Numbered from the stretch's first letter, positions 1 through 8,843 are shown. The stretch: 64,000 nucleotides of DNA from Thermococcus thermotolerans (GCF_024707485.1 NZ_CP102602.1:1984001-2048000); one strand, 5' to 3'. Numbers and translations: made by a program. The notes: a model not told the origin generated them from the sequence alone.

Positions 1-79
1 CTCTCATGTATATCTCAATGAGCCTCTCCAGCGTTTCCTGATCGAGCCTTTGGAGCCTCTCTATCCTCACCCCGCTCAT
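1..79 (-). CDS. Probable GNAT-type acetyltransferase, N-terminal fragment (partial)
   Basis: Only the first 26 codons are inside the window; the gene runs off its left edge. The ATG at 77-79 opens a helical N-terminus beginning MSGVRIERL. The wording resembles Thermococcales GNAT N-acetyltransferases from memory, but no acetyl-CoA motif is visible, so the name is tentative. It is divergent from the aMBF1 gene. A TATA box at 101-109 is about 24 bases upstream of the ATG, which would give a transcript with almost no leader. Confidence 0.45.
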   Translation of the reverse strand, partial: MSGVRIERLQRLDQETLERLIEIYMR

Positions 80-96
80 CAATATAAGCTCATCGA

Positions 97-110
97 GGGG
101 TTTAAAAAGC
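97..110. promoter_or_regulatory. Shared TATA region between divergent genes
   Basis: GGGG-TTTAAAAAG at 97-109 reads as a TATA box on both strands. On the plus strand it predicts a start near 128, ahead of the aMBF1 ATG at 150. On the minus strand it predicts a start near 80, next to the ATG at 79. Only one box is obvious in the 70-bp gap, so the two genes may compete for it. Confidence 0.45.
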
Positions 111-149
111 CTGACTTCGAGCCTTAAGTGGAGCAAGAAGGTGGTTGAG

Positions 150-692
150 ATGGGGAAAGCCAAGCCCAGATACTGCGAGATATGTGGGGCTCCAATAAGG
201 GGACAGGGCCACAAGATAAGGCTTGAGGGGGCGGAGGTTCTCGTTTGCAACCGCTGTTATGAGAAATACGGCGGAAAGAAGCCCGGAACATTCAGCATAA
301 TGCCCACCGGAAGGCAGCCCGTCAGGAGAACCTACTCCAGGCCGGCCCCAAGGCCGAGGCCGTCCAAACCGAGAACCGAGAGGCCGCTCTACACGGAGGA
401 GATCGTGGAGGACTACGCAGAGAGGGTTTACAGGGCGATACAGCGCTCGGGGAAGAGCTACGAGGAGCTGTCCCACGAGATAGGCCTTTCGATGAACGAT
501 TTGAGGGCAATAGCCCACGGCTACCGTGAGCCGACGATAAAAGAAGCCCGGAAACTGGAGAAGTACTTCAAGATAACCCTCATTGAGACCGAAGGTGGGG
601 AGCTCCTTGAGAAAAAGACCATCCCGAGGGACTACGAGCCGACGCTCGGGGATATAGCCAACATCAGGATACGAAAGCGGAAGAAGAAGTGA
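150..692 (+). CDS. mbf1: Multiprotein bridging factor aMBF1
   Basis: Archaeal homologue of eukaryotic MBF1, which links TBP to gene-specific activators; the archaeal form is also reported to associate with translation. The 180-residue protein has an N-terminal zinc ribbon (Cys9, Cys12, Cys33, Cys36), a basic Pro/Arg-rich linker (about residues 50-90) and a C-terminal Cro/C1-type helix-turn-helix (about 100-160). This domain order is diagnostic of the family. ATG 150 is preferred to the in-frame GTG at 141 because GGTGG at 140-144 lies five bases before it. The gene converges on the DUF356 gene with a one-base gap and lies close to tbp, a partner in the same process. Confidence 0.93.
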   Translation: MGKAKPRYCEICGAPIRGQGHKIRLEGAEVLVCNRCYEKYGGKKPGTFSIMPTGRQPVRRTYSRPAPRPRPSKPRTERPLYTEEIVEDYAERVYRAIQRSGKSYEELSHEIGLSMNDLRAIAHGYREPTIKEARKLEKYFKITLIETEGGELLEKKTIPRDYEPTLGDIANIRIRKRKKK

Positions 693-693
693 G

Positions 694-1107
694 TTAAAAC
701 TCCTCCAGCTCCTCCTCTTCCTCTCTCTTCTTCCTGAGCTCCTCCGCCTTGGTTCTCTTTGGGGGGTGGAAACCCTTGAGCTTCTCAAAGGTGCTCCAGA
801 GGCGTATCAGCTCCTCCCAGACCTCCGTGTCGGGCGGGATTACGAGAACATGTGCCGGCGGATGGATGTCCATGAGCCTGCCGATGGCCTTCGCCGGCGG
901 AAGGTCTATCTGGGCAATCACGTGTGCCCGGAAGCGCCTCCTCGGCTTCTCACCGCTTATCTTCTCAAAGGCCCAGTCAGAGAGGGCGGGAGGAATGATC
1001 CTCGGGTCGCCGCGTATCTGCATACCGCCGTAGCGGACGAGGTCGGCCAATGCTATGCTGGCCTTCTGAAAGTTGTCGGTCCTTACTAACACAATCGTGT
1101 TTCTCAT
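694..1107 (-). CDS. DUF356 family protein
   Basis: A 137-residue protein of the archaeal DUF356 family; its function is not known. The start MRNTIVLVRTDNF and the middle motif with IPPALSDWAF are family-like. The C-terminus is a charged Lys/Arg/Glu run, a probable disordered or coiled tail. The ATG at 1107 follows GGTGAT at correct spacing; an upstream in-frame start ten codons earlier lacks one. A TATA box at 1137-1145 predicts a start near 1117, which also excludes the longer form. It is divergent from tbp. Confidence 0.82.
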   Translation of the reverse strand: MRNTIVLVRTDNFQKASIALADLVRYGGMQIRGDPRIIPPALSDWAFEKISGEKPRRRFRAHVIAQIDLPPAKAIGRLMDIHPPAHVLVIPPDTEVWEELIRLWSTFEKLKGFHPPKRTKAEELRKKREEEEELEEF

Positions 1108-1136
1108 GCTATCACCGTGCTCTCCTTGTGCCGGCA

Positions 1137-1150
1137 CCTTTTAAGCCTTC
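1137..1150 (-). promoter_or_regulatory. Promoter of the DUF356 gene
   Basis: On the minus strand a GAAGG BRE is followed by CTTAAAAGG. The expected transcription start is near 1117, ten bases before the ATG at 1107. Confidence 0.55.
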
Positions 1151-1179
1151 TCACCGAGGTTTCATCGACTCAAAGACCT

Positions 1180-1192
1180 AAAGCTTTAAAAA
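1180..1192 (+). promoter_or_regulatory. Probable tbp promoter
   Basis: AAAGC followed by TTTAAAAA forms a BRE/TATA element at 1180-1192. The expected transcription start is about 1210, leaving a leader of about 40 bases. A second TATA-like stretch, TTTATAAAG near 1207-1215, would place the start inside the ribosome site and is less likely. Confidence 0.45.
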
Positions 1193-1248
1193 CTCAACAT
1201 GCCTCATTTATAAAGGGTTTTTAAACCCACCATCCGGAGGTGTAAGCC

Positions 1249-1821
1249 TTGGTAGACATGAGCAATGTAAAGCTCAGAATCGAGAACATCGTCGCTTCTG
1301 TGGATCTCTTTACGCAGCTGAACCTTGAAAAGGTCATAGAGATATGTCCCAACTCCAAGTATAACCCCGAGGAGTTCCCGGGGATAATATGCCGCTTCGA
1401 GGAACCAAAGGTGGCGCTCCTTATATTCAGCTCCGGCAAGCTCGTCGTTACCGGCGCCAAGAGCGTCGAGGACATAGAGCGCGCCGTCAACAAGCTCATC
1501 CAGATGCTCAAGAAGATAGGCGCCAAGTTCCAGCGTGCGCCCCAGATAGACATCCAGAACATGGTCTTCAGCGGCGACATAGGCATGGAGTTCAACCTCG
1601 ATGCGGTAGCATTGAGCCTTCCCAACTGTGAGTACGAGCCGGAGCAGTTCCCCGGCGTTATCTACCGCGTCAAGGAGCCGAGGGCGGTTATACTGCTCTT
1701 CTCGTCCGGAAAGATAGTCTGCTCTGGAGCCAAGAGCGAGCACGATGCCTGGGAGGCCGTCAGAAAGCTCCTCCGTGAGCTGGAGAAGTACGGCCTTATC
1801 GAGGAAGAGGAGGAGTGGTGA
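1249..1821 (+). CDS. tbp: TATA-box-binding protein (TBP)
   Basis: General transcription factor that binds and bends the TATA box and recruits TFB. The 190 residues form the classic saddle of two imperfect direct repeats (about 8-95 and 99-185). Each repeat carries a PGxI(I/Y)RxxEP-like strand and an FSSGK motif followed by xGAKS. An acidic tail (EEEEEW) ends the protein, as in Pyrococcus TBP. The TTG at 1249 is taken as the start because GGAGGTG at 1236-1242 is six bases upstream; ATG 1258 would be 15 bases away. The following HDAC-family gene is eight bases downstream and its ribosome site lies inside the tbp stop region, so the two are probably cotranscribed. Confidence 0.97.
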   Translation: MVDMSNVKLRIENIVASVDLFTQLNLEKVIEICPNSKYNPEEFPGIICRFEEPKVALLIFSSGKLVVTGAKSVEDIERAVNKLIQMLKKIGAKFQRAPQIDIQNMVFSGDIGMEFNLDAVALSLPNCEYEPEQFPGVIYRVKEPRAVILLFSSGKIVCSGAKSEHDAWEAVRKLLRELEKYGLIEEEEEW

Positions 1822-1828
1822 AACCCTC

Positions 1829-2839
1829 TTGTCCTTCAGAGTCTTTTACTCCCCCATTTTCAGGGGGCACAGGCCGGAGGGCTATCATCCTGAGAATCCG
1901 ACCAGACTGGACTACGCGATAAGGGGCCTTTCCGAAAAGGGGCTGTGGAATGACGAACTGATTCTGGAACCTGAACCTGTATCGCCCGCCGATGTCCTTC
2001 TGATCCACGATGAGGAGTACGTTGAGCGCATCAGAAAACTGGCGAACACCTTTGAATACCTCGATCCGGACACCTACGTGTCCTCGGCCACGTGGGAAGT
2101 GGCCCTCACAGCCCTTGGCGCGGCAAGGGATGCCGTGAAGTTTGCGGTGAAGAAAAAGGGACTGCACCTGGCCCTAGTCAGACCGCCGGGACACCATGCC
2201 GGCAGGTCAGGAAGAGCTTTCAACGCCTCAACCCTCGGTTTCTGCATCTTCAACAACACCGCCTTTGCCGCCTACGCCCTCAGAGAGCTCAGGGGAAAGG
2301 TCACGGTGATTGACTTCGACGCCCACCACGGCAACGGCACGCAGGAGATATTCTGGAACGATGGTGATGTTATCCACATTGACCTCCACGAGCGTGACAT
2401 CTATCCCTGGAGCGGCTACGAGCACGACGTTGGCGGGAAAGGTGCGGAAGGGAGTAAGGTAAACATCCCCATGCCCCACTACTCCACAGACGACGACTAC
2501 ATCCTCGCATGGATGGAGATCGTTCTTCCAATCCTGGAGGGGATGAAACCCGATGTCGTGGTTGTCTCAGCAGGCTTCGACGGCTTTCTTGGAGAGAGCC
2601 TCACGACGCTTAGACTGACGGAACGGTTCTTCCGCTACGCAGGTGCGATGCTCTCCGGTTATTCCCTGGCGGTTATCCTTGAGGGTGGCTACAATGTCGG
2701 ATTGATGAAGGGCCTCCCCGCGTTCATTGGGGGATACCTAAACGGAGAAGCCCAGGAGGGCCCCGTGGAGCCTGGATACGAGGCCCTGTCCACTATCCAG
2801 CGTGTCGTAGAAGTTCAGAGGGAATGGTGGCCGCTGTAG
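1829..2839 (+). CDS. Histone deacetylase family protein
   Basis: Zinc-dependent deacetylase of the HDAC/AcuC/acetylpolyamine amidohydrolase superfamily, 336 residues. Visible motifs are RPPGHHAG, DFDAHHGNGTQEIF (metal ligands Asp and His), SAGFDGF and the C-terminal EGGYN loop. Such enzymes remove acetyl groups from lysine or polyamines; the substrate here cannot be read from sequence. The TTG at 1829 is chosen because GGTGA at 1817-1821, overlapping the tbp stop, is seven bases upstream; the longer reading would run 84 bases into tbp. The arrangement suggests translational coupling with tbp. The gene ends at a pair of small palindromes. Confidence 0.9.
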   Translation: MSFRVFYSPIFRGHRPEGYHPENPTRLDYAIRGLSEKGLWNDELILEPEPVSPADVLLIHDEEYVERIRKLANTFEYLDPDTYVSSATWEVALTALGAARDAVKFAVKKKGLHLALVRPPGHHAGRSGRAFNASTLGFCIFNNTAFAAYALRELRGKVTVIDFDAHHGNGTQEIFWNDGDVIHIDLHERDIYPWSGYEHDVGGKGAEGSKVNIPMPHYSTDDDYILAWMEIVLPILEGMKPDVVVVSAGFDGFLGESLTTLRLTERFFRYAGAMLSGYSLAVILEGGYNVGLMKGLPAFIGGYLNGEAQEGPVEPGYEALSTIQRVVEVQREWWPL

Positions 2840-2874
2840 CTTACCGGGGGGTAAGGAGCTTACCCGGGGGTAAG
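2840..2874. repeat. Two tandem 16-bp palindromes
   Basis: CTTACCGGGGGGTAAG (2840-2855) is followed after three bases by CTTACCCGGGGGTAAG (2859-2874). Each copy is itself an inverted repeat with arms CTTACC/GGTAAG. They sit between the convergent HDAC and iorB genes, directly after the HDAC stop codon. They could be paired terminator hairpins or a protein site. There is no long T-run, so simple intrinsic termination is not obvious. Confidence 0.75.
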
Positions 2875-2917
2875 TAAGTTTTGGCCAATCCCCAGAAGAA
2901 AAGTGGAAATTGGGGCG

Positions 2918-3532
2918 TCAAAGCCCCAGAATCTCTTTCGCGGCTTCAATTCCGAGGTCGAAGGCCTTCATGTTCATGTCGACGGCCTTCGGCGGGACGC
3001 TGAGCCTTATGACTTCCCTGACGTGCTCCGCGTCGAGCGGGAACTCGGGAATCTGGGTCAGCGCACCGATGAGGACTGTGTTGGTCGTGACGACGTGGCC
3101 GGCCTTTATGGCGAGCTCCTCGGCGTTGAAGCCTATCCACTTGCCCCGGAAGTCCTCTTCCACGATCTTCTTTATCTCGTCGATCTCCGGGTAGCGGGCC
3201 TTACCCATCGAGACCTGGACTGGGACGATGGGCTTGGTGTTGACGACGACCATTCCACCCTGCCTGAGGTGGTTGATGTAGCGGAGGGCCTCGACCGGCT
3301 CGAAGCCGAGTATAACGTCGCCCTTTCCTTCGGGAACCATTGAGCCGTAAACTTCTTCGCCGAAGCGGACGTACGAGACAACGCTACCAAAGCGCTGGCT
3401 CATCCCGTGAACCTCACCCATCCTCACCTTGTAGCCGGCCCTGAGGGCGGCCCAGCCGAGGATGTTTGCGGCTGTGAGGACACCCTGGCCGCCGACACCG
3501 GCGATGACTATGTTGTACTCCTTAACCTTCAT
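2918..3532 (-). CDS. iorB: Indolepyruvate ferredoxin oxidoreductase, beta subunit
   Basis: Small subunit of IOR, which oxidatively decarboxylates aryl pyruvates from Trp, Phe and Tyr to aryl-acetyl-CoA while reducing ferredoxin. The 204-residue protein has the 2-oxoacid oxidoreductase gamma-type fold, starting with a nucleotide-like loop VIAGVGGQG and containing [14 protein letters not shown] 3530-3532 overlaps the iorA stop as ATGA, so the longer upstream reading is rejected and translation is coupled. It is the last gene of the acs-iorA-iorB operon. Confidence 0.94.
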   Translation of the reverse strand: MKVKEYNIVIAGVGGQGVLTAANILGWAALRAGYKVRMGEVHGMSQRFGSVVSYVRFGEEVYGSMVPEGKGDVILGFEPVEALRYINHLRQGGMVVVNTKPIVPVQVSMGKARYPEIDEIKKIVEEDFRGKWIGFNAEELAIKAGHVVTTNTVLIGALTQIPEFPLDAEHVREVIRLSVPPKAVDMNMKAFDLGIEAAKEILGL

Positions 3533-5469
3533 TCCTCTCCCTCCTCCACGGGCTTGAAGGCACCGAACGGACAGATCTGCGCACACCCACCGCAGCCCCA
3601 GCACATGCTGGGCTCTATCCTTGCCTGCCTCTTCTCCTCGTCCCAGTAGATGGCAGGACATCCGTAGGCGTTGATACAGACCTTACAGCCGGTGCAGGCC
3701 TCTTCGTCAACGTAGTATATTGGCCACTTCTCGCCTCTCCTTCTCATCTGGCCTATCTTGTAGAGGGCACAGACCTGTCTCGACACGACGACGCTGACTC
3801 CTTCGACCTCGAGGGCCTTCTTCATGACCTCGTAGGTCTTCTTTATGTCGTAGGGGTCAACGACCTCGACGAAGTCGGCACCCATGGCCTTAGCGACGTC
3901 CTCTATCGGGATCCTCTTGCCCATGCCATGAGGCGTCTGACCGGTGCTCGGGTTCGGCTGGTCGCCGGTCATGGCCGTGACCAGGTTGTCGAGAACCACT
4001 ATGAGCACGTTAGAGCGGTTGTAGATGGCGTTGGCCAGGGCAGGAAGTCCGGTGTGGTAGAAGGTCGAGTCGCCTATGGTGGCCACTATGACTTTCTTCT
4101 CCTTCTTCCTCTGCTCCTCGCTCAGGGAGCCGTGCTGGGCTATCTCAAGGCCGTGGGCGATGCCTATTGAGCCGCCCATCGCGACGGTGGTGTCAACCGC
4201 GTTGAGCGGCGGGAGGAGACCGAGGGTGTAACAGCCTATATCGCTCGGGTAGATGCCCCTCGCCCTGGTGGCCTTCTTTATGGCGTAGAAGCTGTTCCTG
4301 TGGGGACATGCCGGACAGAGGCTCGGCGGTCTCGGCGGGACTATCTCAAGGGCTTTGTTGTACTTGGCGTCGAGCTCCCTGTAGTCCAGCGGGACATCAA
4401 TGCCGAGGAACTTGGCTATAGCCGTAACCGCCCTCCTGGTGGTCATCTCGTAAACTCTGGGCACGAGGTCTTTCCCGTGGATCGGGATCCTCAAACCCCT
4501 GTCGTATGCCCAGGTCTTGACCTGCTCTTCAACGACGGGCTCAAGCTCCTCAACGATGAGGACCTTCTCAAGGCCGTCCATGAACTTCTCAAGCAGGCCG
4601 TAGGGAACCGGGAATGGGGTTCCGAGCTTGAGGACCTTTACGTTCTCAACTCCAAGCCAGTGAAGGGCTTCCTTGACGTAGGCGTATGCCAATCCCGGAG
4701 CTATTATACCGACCTTCGCGCTCTCGTCGCCCTCTATCCAGTTGAAGGGCATGTCGTTGAACTCCTCGCGGATCTTCTCTATCTTCTCCAGGATTATCGG
4801 GTGGAACTTTCTTGCGTTGGCAGGAACGTCAACGAACCTGTTCGGGTCTTTTTTGAACTTTCCAAACTTCCTCTTTCCTGCCTTTATTTCCTCCGGGAGC
4901 TCCCCAAGAACGACGTCACCGCGAGCGTGAGAGGTCCTGGTGGTCGTCCTTAGAATGACGAAGTGCTTGAACTTCTCGCTGAGCTCGAAGGCGTACTTCG
5001 TCATTTCCTTGGCCTCGTGGGGCGAGCTCGGCTCAAGAACCGGGACGTTGGCGAACTTCGCGTAAACCCTCGTGTCCTGCTCGTTCTGTGAAGACCACAT
5101 GCTCGGGTCATCCGCCACCATTATGACGAATCCACCCTCGACGCCCATGCCGACGGAGCTGAGGAAGGTGTCTGCAGCAACGTTGAGGCCGACGTGCTTC
5201 ATTGCCGTCATGGCACGGAGACCGCTCCATGCAGCGGCCAGAGCCGTCTCGAAGGCGACCTTCTCGTTGGTCGAGTACTCCATGTATACGCCGGCCTTCT
5301 TGGCGACGATGGCCATTGTGTCGGTAAGCTCCGAACTCGGGGTTCCGGGGTAGGCGGCGTAAACCGCTATGTTCGCCTCAAGGGCACCGCGTGCTATCGC
5401 TTGGTTGCCGAGGAGAAGAACCTTCTCCCCTGGCTTGTCCCATAAAACCATATCGGTAACCTTCGCCAT
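3529..5469 (-). CDS. iorA: Indolepyruvate ferredoxin oxidoreductase, alpha subunit
   Basis: Catalytic subunit of IOR, 646 residues, cytoplasmic. An N-terminal pyrimidine-binding domain and a central thiamine-diphosphate domain are present; the TPP/Mg site lies around ATIGDSTF and VVLDN. The last 60 residues are a two-cluster ferredoxin domain: CTGCKVC with a distant Cys-Pro, and CWGCGGC with CPFGAF, giving two [4Fe-4S] sites. In Thermococcales this enzyme works with aromatic aminotransferases and ADP-forming acyl-CoA synthetase in peptide fermentation. Start ATG 5469 follows GAGGTGAT. The gene begins 11 bases after the acs gene stop. Confidence 0.96.
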   Translation of the reverse strand: MAKVTDMVLWDKPGEKVLLLGNQAIARGALEANIAVYAAYPGTPSSELTDTMAIVAKKAGVYMEYSTNEKVAFETALAAAWSGLRAMTAMKHVGLNVAADTFLSSVGMGVEGGFVIMVADDPSMWSSQNEQDTRVYAKFANVPVLEPSSPHEAKEMTKYAFELSEKFKHFVILRTTTRTSHARGDVVLGELPEEIKAGKRKFGKFKKDPNRFVDVPANARKFHPIILEKIEKIREEFNDMPFNWIEGDESAKVGIIAPGLAYAYVKEALHWLGVENVKVLKLGTPFPVPYGLLEKFMDGLEKVLIVEELEPVVEEQVKTWAYDRGLRIPIHGKDLVPRVYEMTTRRAVTAIAKFLGIDVPLDYRELDAKYNKALEIVPPRPPSLCPACPHRNSFYAIKKATRARGIYPSDIGCYTLGLLPPLNAVDTTVAMGGSIGIAHGLEIAQHGSLSEEQRKKEKKVIVATIGDSTFYHTGLPALANAIYNRSNVLIVVLDNLVTAMTGDQPNPSTGQTPHGMGKRIPIEDVAKAMGADFVEVVDPYDIKKTYEVMKKALEVEGVSVVVSRQVCALYKIGQMRRRGEKWPIYYVDEEACTGCKVCINAYGCPAIYWDEEKRQARIEPSMCWGCGGCAQICPFGAFKPVEEGEE

Positions 5470-5480
5470 CCAAAATCACC

Positions 5481-6857
5481 TCACTCCTCCTTCAAAACTC
5501 CCCTTGCCTTCGCAAACTCCACAAGCGCATAAGCGCCGGCAGCAACGTCCTCGGGCCTCTCGTAGCTTGGAATTCCGTTAGCTTCGAGAAGCTCTTTGGC
5601 CTTTTCACTCACGTAGCCCGCCATGAAGAGGCCGAGGACGGGCTTGCCGTTGTTGACCTCCTTAACGGCCTTGATAACGCCCTCAGCGTGTTCCGTCGGG
5701 GTCATTCCCGCGAAGGTGGGGACGACGCAGATGCTTATGAGCATGTCAACGTTCGGGTCCTCAAGGAGAAGCTTTGCCGTTTTGTAGTAGTCCTCCCCGC
5801 GAGCACTCGCGATCATGTCAACCGGGTTCTTCACAGCGGCCATCGGCGGAAGGAACGAGCGGAGCCCCTCGATAGTCTCCTCCTCAAGGTCGGCGAGCTT
5901 TAATCCGCGCTTGTCTATCTCGTCGGCGGTGAGGACTCCTGGTCCGCCGGCGTTGGTCATTATGGCGACGCGCTTGCCCTTCGGAAGGGGCTGGGTGAAA
6001 GCGCGCGCCATGCTGAGCATGTCGTCTATCGTGTCCGCGACGATTATTCCACTCTGCTTGAATGCCGCCTCGTATATCTTGTACGAGCCTGCGAGTGAGC
6101 CTGTGTGGCTCGAAGCTGCCCTCGCTCCGCTCTCGCTCTTCCCTGCCTTGAGGACTATGACGGGCTTCTTCTTGGTCACCCTCTTAGCGACCTCCATGAA
6201 GCGCCTCCCGTCCTTGAGGCCCTCGATGTAGAGCGCTATCGCCTTGTCCTCCTCGGTGTCTGCCAGGTATTCCATGAACTCGGAGAAGTCAACATCCGCC
6301 ATGTTGCCTATGCTCACGAACTTCGAGAAGCCTATGCCCTCCTTGACCGTCTTGTAGATTATTCCCGCTCCGAGGGCACCGCTCTGGCTTATGAAGGCTA
6401 TGTCGCCCTTCTTCGCGTTCATCACGAAGGTGGCGTTCATGTCGTTGTGGGTGTTCATTATGCCGACGCAGTTGGGGCCGACTATGCGCATGCCGTACCT
6501 GTGGGCTATCTCGACGAGCTCCCTCTCTTCCTTCTTCCCCTCCTCTCCGACCTCACCGAAGCCTGCTGTAATTAGGATTATCCCCTTAACGCCCTTCTCA
6601 CCGCAGTCCTCTATGGTGGGCTTGACGAAGCGCTTCGGGACTACAACGACCGCAAGGTCGACCTCGCCGGGGATGTCCTTTACGTTCTTATACGCTTTGA
6701 CTCCCTGAACAACCTCGTCCTTGACGTTCACGGGGTAAACCTTGCCATCTTTGTAATCCTTGAGGTTCTTGAAGACCTCATAGCCAAGCTTGAGCGGGTC
6801 GTTGGATGCCCCAATAACCGCTATGCCCTTTGGCTTGAAGAAGTAATCAAACGTCAT
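5481..6857 (-). CDS. Acyl-CoA synthetase (ADP-forming), alpha subunit
   Basis: Alpha subunit of the ADP-forming acetyl/aryl-acetyl-CoA synthetase, which makes ATP from acyl-CoA, ADP and phosphate. The 458 residues contain a CoA-binding Rossmann domain (VIGASNDP near residue 15), a succinyl-CoA-ligase-like domain and the phosphorylated His near residue 251 in SSHTGSLAG. The adjacency to iorAB matches the ACS II alpha gene of Pyrococcus furiosus (PF0532), which prefers aryl-CoA; that substrate is inference here. The partner beta (ATP-grasp) subunit is not in this window. ATG 6857 is preferred over GTG 6860, which would touch the GGTGAT site. Confidence 0.92.
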   Translation of the reverse strand: MTFDYFFKPKGIAVIGASNDPLKLGYEVFKNLKDYKDGKVYPVNVKDEVVQGVKAYKNVKDIPGEVDLAVVVVPKRFVKPTIEDCGEKGVKGIILITAGFGEVGEEGKKEERELVEIAHRYGMRIVGPNCVGIMNTHNDMNATFVMNAKKGDIAFISQSGALGAGIIYKTVKEGIGFSKFVSIGNMADVDFSEFMEYLADTEEDKAIALYIEGLKDGRRFMEVAKRVTKKKPVIVLKAGKSESGARAASSHTGSLAGSYKIYEAAFKQSGIIVADTIDDMLSMARAFTQPLPKGKRVAIMTNAGGPGVLTADEIDKRGLKLADLEEETIEGLRSFLPPMAAVKNPVDMIASARGEDYYKTAKLLLEDPNVDMLISICVVPTFAGMTPTEHAEGVIKAVKEVNNGKPVLGLFMAGYVSEKAKELLEANGIPSYERPEDVAAGAYALVEFAKARGVLKEE

Positions 6858-6886
6858 CACATCACCGGTCTAAAGTCTGTGGGATT

Positions 6887-6901
6887 CTATATAAGCTTTC
6901 C
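6887..6901 (-). promoter_or_regulatory. Promoter of the acs-iorA-iorB operon
   Basis: On the minus strand GGAAAG (BRE, 6896-6901) is followed by CTTATATAG (6887-6895). The predicted start is near 6867, leaving a leader of about ten bases that contains GGTGATG. Confidence 0.7.
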
Positions 6902-7042
6902 TAAAAAGGACAGCGAGGCAGATATGAGCATGGACGGGGAAAAGTAACGCTCTGATGGGCTAAAAAGGACACCACTGTCCATATTTTGTATCGTCGAAAG
7001 ACTTAAGTAAGTTCTGGTTATTATATCCGTAGGGGTGGCATC

Positions 7043-7717
7043 ATGGTGAAGGTGAAGTTTCTGGGCCACGCGGCTTTTCTGATAGAGGGGAGCAAGAAAA
7101 TCCTGATAGACCCGTTCCTCACGGGCAACCCAGCGGCCGCCACCAAGCCAGAGGAACTCGACGCTGACCTCATACTCGTAACCCATGCCCACGGCGACCA
7201 CGTCGGCGATGCCGCCGAGATAGCCAGGAGAACAGGGGCAAAAATCGTTGCGATGTACGACATAGCCAACTACCTCGTTGAGAGCGAGAAGGGAATAACC
7301 ACCATCGGCATGAACTACGGTCCGACGGAGGTTGACGGTGTCAAAATCGTCCAGGTTCCTGCCTGGCACTCCAGCAGTGACGGCAAGTACAGCATAGGCA
7401 ATGCCTGCGGCTACATCGTCGAGCTCGATGGCGTTAAGATATACCACGCAGGGGATACCTACGTCTTCAGGGACATGGAGCTCTTTAACGAGCTCTACGG
7501 GCCTATAGACGTTGCCCTGCTTCCGATAGGCGGTCACTTCACGATGGGCGTTAGAGAGGCCGCTAAAGCGGTGGAGCTTCTCAAGCCGAAGAAGGTGGTG
7601 CCGATGCACTACAACACATGGCCACCGATTTCAGCTGACCCCGAAGAGTTCAGAAAGCTGGTGGGGGACAGGGCGGAAGTCGTAATCCTCAAGCCCGGGG
7701 AAACCCTGGAGCTTTGA
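7043..7717 (+). CDS. UPF0173 metal-dependent hydrolase
   Basis: A 224-residue metallo-beta-lactamase-fold protein of the UPF0173 family. The zinc site is visible as THAHGDHVGD near residue 49, with further ligands in AWHSS, HAGDTY and the C-terminal PMHYNTW. The fold is that of a hydrolase, but the natural substrate of UPF0173 is unknown. ATG 7043 follows a GGGGTGG site. The gene is divergent from the acs operon; a TATA-like ACTTAAGTAAG near 7000 is probably its promoter. A T-rich stretch after the stop at 7715 precedes the next gene. Confidence 0.9.
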   Translation: MVKVKFLGHAAFLIEGSKKILIDPFLTGNPAAATKPEELDADLILVTHAHGDHVGDAAEIARRTGAKIVAMYDIANYLVESEKGITTIGMNYGPTEVDGVKIVQVPAWHSSSDGKYSIGNACGYIVELDGVKIYHAGDTYVFRDMELFNELYGPIDVALLPIGGHFTMGVREAAKAVELLKPKKVVPMHYNTWPPISADPEEFRKLVGDRAEVVILKPGETLEL

Positions 7718-7762
7718 AAAACCTTTTAAGGGGCTTTTCCTACCCCTTTTTCAGGTGGTGGA

Positions 7763-8767
7763 ATGGTTAAAAGGGCCTTGGCGTTGGCGCTCATCCTGCT
7801 GGCATTTTCATCATCCCTGCTTCCATTATCTTCCGCTCAGGATGGAGGCGAGAAGCCCAAATACGATTTAATCATAGTCCGAAACGATGATATGATTGAT
7901 TACATCGTCGCTCTTCCCTACGCGAAGATGCTTGACGTCCCAATTCTTCCCGTTAATCCGAAGGAACTCGACCCCGGTACTATAGCTCAGCTCCAGAGCT
8001 ACGCCCAGTTCGGATGGAATCACGTGCTCATAATAGGCGACTCCCAAGCTGTAAGCGACAACGTCCAAGACGAACTGCTCAGGATGGGGTTCATTGTGGA
8101 GAGGATAGGCGGCGCGGTTAGAACTGAAACCGCCGCAAAGCTGGCGTTGCGCTTTTATCCCAACGGCTACGAGACCGTTGTGGTAGCGAGCTCAAGCGAC
8201 TACGGCTCCGCACTGGCCGCCGCCAGGTGGGCGATGATATACGGCTACCCCCTGCTCCTCACCCAGGAAGATGCCCTCTCGGACTCAACAGCAAACGCTC
8301 TGAAAAAGCTCAACCCGAACCTGGTTCTCCTTATGGGTGCGGGCATGTCCAAGGACGTCCAGAAGAAGATAGAGGAGATGGGGTACGAGACCTACTGGGT
8401 CAAGGAGAACCTGGAGATAAGGCTTCCGGAACAGCCAAAGGAGACAAACTGGGTGCTGATAATAGCGGCAGTACTGCTCTCCCTTGCCATCGCGGTTCCG
8501 GTTTCCCTTTACTACGCCAAGAAGCGCTGGGCTGCCAACAGGGTTCCCATAGAGGTGCTGACCGAGAAGGAGCGTATAGTCGTCAAGGCGATTCTTGAGA
8601 AGGGAGGAATCATCAAACAGGAGGAGCTGCCAGAACTCACGGGCTACTCCAGGCCGACCATAAGCAGGATCATCCAGGAGCTTGAGAAGAAGCAACTCGT
8701 CGAGAGGGAGAAGGTCGGCAAGACGTTCACGGTAAAGCTCACGAAGGAGATAATCCTCAGGGAGTAA
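7763..8767 (+). CDS. Membrane-anchored regulator: CWB2-like outer domain, one TM, cytoplasmic wHTH
   Basis: A 334-residue protein with an unusual domain order. Residues 1-25 form a signal peptide ending near SAQ. Residues about 35-220 contain motifs like the cell-wall-binding repeat 2 domain: ERIGGAVRTETAAKLA, then VVVASSSDYGSALAAA and LLLMGAG. A hydrophobic helix at about 229-252 crosses the membrane. The C-terminal 75 residues are a winged helix (LTGYSRPTISRIIQELEKK recognition helix) on the cytoplasmic side. This arrangement suggests a one-component membrane sensor acting on DNA. Its signal and targets are unknown. ATG 7763 follows AGGTGGTGGA. Confidence 0.82.
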   Translation: MVKRALALALILLAFSSSLLPLSSAQDGGEKPKYDLIIVRNDDMIDYIVALPYAKMLDVPILPVNPKELDPGTIAQLQSYAQFGWNHVLIIGDSQAVSDNVQDELLRMGFIVERIGGAVRTETAAKLALRFYPNGYETVVVASSSDYGSALAAARWAMIYGYPLLLTQEDALSDSTANALKKLNPNLVLLMGAGMSKDVQKKIEEMGYETYWVKENLEIRLPEQPKETNWVLIIAAVLLSLAIAVPVSLYYAKKRWAANRVPIEVLTEKERIVVKAILEKGGIIKQEELPELTGYSRPTISRIIQELEKKQLVEREKVGKTFTVKLTKEIILRE

Positions 8768-8843
8768 CGGTCGGCAAGCCCGAAACCGCTCATCACTTTC
8801 TTCAGACCTGGCCGTTATCCTCATCCCGAAGAAAAATGGAGAG

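Noticed and set aside
1745-1828. N-terminal extension of the HDAC-family protein
   Set aside because: It overlaps tbp out of frame, is Ser/Arg-rich with no homology pattern and has no ribosome site, unlike TTG 1829.
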